Positions 12,983 to 14,321 of a stretch of DNA of 14,321 nucleotides are shown in pieces (positions within the stretch are counted from its first letter, which is position 1; each line of letters begins with the position of its first letter). The stretch spans positions 1 to 14,321 of the forward strand of contig CADCVI010000054.1 in NCBI GenBank assembly GCA_902806105.1, written 5' to 3'. The DNA comes from an uncultured Rubrobacteraceae bacterium. GTDB lineage: Bacteria > Actinomycetota > Rubrobacteria > Rubrobacterales > Rubrobacteraceae. The notes under the pieces were generated by a model. It had not been told where the DNA came from, searched no databases, and saw only the letters and a list, made by a program, of their open reading frames with translations. The position numbers and the translations under genes were made by a program.

Positions 12983-14321
12983 ATGGGCAAGAGCATAGGC
13001 ATAGACCTTGGGACGACGAACAGTTGTGTTGCGGTCCTGGAGGGGGGTGACCCCACGGTCATCACCAACGCCGAGGGGGAGCGGACGACCCCTTCGGTGG
13101 TGGCGTTCGACAAGAGGAGTGGGGACCGGCTCGTCGGCCAGCTCGCCAGGCGGCAGTCGGTGACCAACCCGGACCGCACGATCTACTCGATCAAGCGCTT
13201 CATGGGCCGGCGTTTTAGCGACGTCAAGACCGAGGCCGGGCGCGTCGGATACGACGTGGAGTCCGGCTCGGGCGGGGACATCCAGGTCAAGGTAGGCGAC
13301 AAGAGCTACTCGGCGCCGGAGATCAGCGCGATGACCCTCCAGAAGCTGAAGAAGGACGCCGAAGACTATCTCGGCGACGAGGTGACCGACGCGGTCATCA
13401 CCGTGCCGGCGTACTTCGAGGACGCCCAGCGTCAGGCGACCAAGGACGCGGGGCGCATTGCGGGCCTCAACGTCAAGAGGATCATCAACGAGCCGACCGC
13501 CGCGGCCCTCGCCTACGGTATGGACAAGGAAGAGGACCAGACGATCCTCGTCTTCGACCTCGGCGGCGGCACCTTCGACGTCTCCATCCTGGAACTCGGC
13601 GAGGGCGTCTTTGAAGTAAAGGCCACGAGCGGCAACAACCATCTCGGCGGCGACGACTTCGACGCCAAGATCGTCGAGTGGATGGTCGCCGAGTTCAAGA
13701 AGGCCGAGGGTATCGACCTCTCCAAGGACAAGATGGCCGCCCAGCGCCTCGTCGAGGCCGCCGAGAAGGCCAAGAGGGAGCTCTCTTCGACGACGAGCAC
13801 CTCGATTAACCTGCCCTTTATCACCGCAGACCAGAACGGCCCGAAGCACATGGACCTGACGCTCAGCCGGGCGCAGTTCAACAACCTGACCGCCGACCTC
13901 GTCGAGGGGACGGCCGGTCCGGTCCGGCAGGCCATGAGCGACGCGGGGCTACAGCAGGGACAGGTCGACCAGGTGATCCTGGTCGGCGGCTCGACGCGCA
14001 TCCCGGCCGTTCAGGAGAAGGTCAAGGAGATCACGGGCAAGGAGCCCCACAGGGGCATCAACCCGGACGAGGTCGTCGCCATCGGCGCCGCCATCCAGGC
14101 CGGCGTGCTCGCCGGCGAGGTCAAGGACGTCCTGCTCCTCGACGTGACGCCCCTCTCCCTCGGTATCGAGACCAAGGGCGGCGTCTTTACCAAACTGATC
14201 GAGCGGAACACCACTATACCTACGCGTAAGGGTGAGACTTTCACGACGGCCGACGACAACCAGAACTCGGTCGAGATCAAGGTCTACCAGGGCGAGCGCG
14301 AGATCGCGGCCTACAACAAGC
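12983..14321 (+). CDS. dnaK: Chaperone DnaK (Hsp70), C-terminus cut by window end
   Basis: The first 446 codons of dnaK are present; the family usually has 600-640 residues, so most of the substrate-binding domain and lid lies beyond the window. The protein is a cytoplasmic ATP-driven chaperone working with DnaJ and GrpE. The nucleotide-binding domain shows the phosphate-1 loop GIDLGTTNS (6-14), [11 protein letters not shown], phosphate-2 [12 protein letters not shown], the HLGGDDFD segment, and the adenosine motif [10 protein letters not shown]. The interdomain linker [15 protein letters not shown] and the start of the beta-sandwich follow. All look intact. The ATG at 12983 has GGAGG 7 nt upstream. 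The gene is divergent from the two-component operon and has its own promoter. Neighbours grpE/dnaJ, if present, would lie to the right. Confidence 0.98.
   Translation, partial: MGKSIGIDLGTTNSCVAVLEGGDPTVITNAEGERTTPSVVAFDKRSGDRLVGQLARRQSVTNPDRTIYSIKRFMGRRFSDVKTEAGRVGYDVESGSGGDIQVKVGDKSYSAPEISAMTLQKLKKDAEDYLGDEVTDAVITVPAYFEDAQRQATKDAGRIAGLNVKRIINEPTAAALAYGMDKEEDQTILVFDLGGGTFDVSILELGEGVFEVKATSGNNHLGGDDFDAKIVEWMVAEFKKAEGIDLSKDKMAAQRLVEAAEKAKRELSSTTSTSINLPFITADQNGPKHMDLTLSRAQFNNLTADLVEGTAGPVRQAMSDAGLQQGQVDQVILVGGSTRIPAVQEKVKEITGKEPHRGINPDEVVAIGAAIQAGVLAGEVKDVLLLDVTPLSLGIETKGGVFTKLIERNTTIPTRKGETFTTADDNQNSVEIKVYQGEREIAAYNK

Overview
The window looks like chromosomal DNA of a high-GC actinobacterium, most likely of the Rubrobacter type. 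This rests on very GC-rich codon use, a homodimeric glycyl-tRNA synthetase, a DUF4126 / 2-phosphoglycerate-kinase / YtxH gene run, and a secreted protein of the 'NLxADxxDDxDASEF' type that I associate with Rubrobacter-like genomes. The genus is inferred from memory of these families. No tRNA, rRNA, CRISPR array or phage module was seen.

Left part (1-4206). The window opens in the last 33 codons of an IS982-type transposase. Two minus-strand membrane-protein genes follow (201-632 and 973-1701), separated by 340 bp with a hairpin and a doubtful 37-codon ORF. A divergent plus-strand group comes next: a four-helix membrane protein broken by an in-frame TGA (1928-2413), a secreted protein with a signal peptide (2494-3123), a strong hairpin, and two overlapping genes of the flavin-split-barrel (PPOX-like) type (3189-3737, 3727-4206). 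The tail of the second looks frameshifted.

Middle (4216-8426). glyS runs on the minus strand, ending 9 bp from the flavin-barrel pair. Divergent from it is a four-gene plus-strand run: a DUF4126 membrane protein that appears to be translated from a leaderless mRNA, an ATP-cone 2-phosphoglycerate kinase with Thr at the usual P-loop Lys position, a YtxH-like protein, and a GNAT-like protein. Spacings are 27 bp, 50 bp and a 4-nt overlap. The run ends in a perfect 9-bp hairpin.

Right part (8427-14321). A nested palindromic segment lies between convergent operons. Next, on the minus strand, is an overlapping operon read from right to left: OmpR-type response regulator, HAMP-PAS histidine kinase, beta-propeller lipoprotein, and a membrane-anchored Ig-like protein. 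It resembles MtrA-MtrB-LpqB but with different domain content, and is the most system-like part of the window. Divergent from it, across 176 bp holding promoter and operator candidates, is dnaK, cut off by the window end.

Three places look as if a single G-to-A change removed a canonical codon: TGG to TGA at 2072, TGG to TAG at 4124, and ATG to ATA at 12104 on the minus strand. This may be sequencing error, decay or coincidence. I see no clearly new defence or mobile system.
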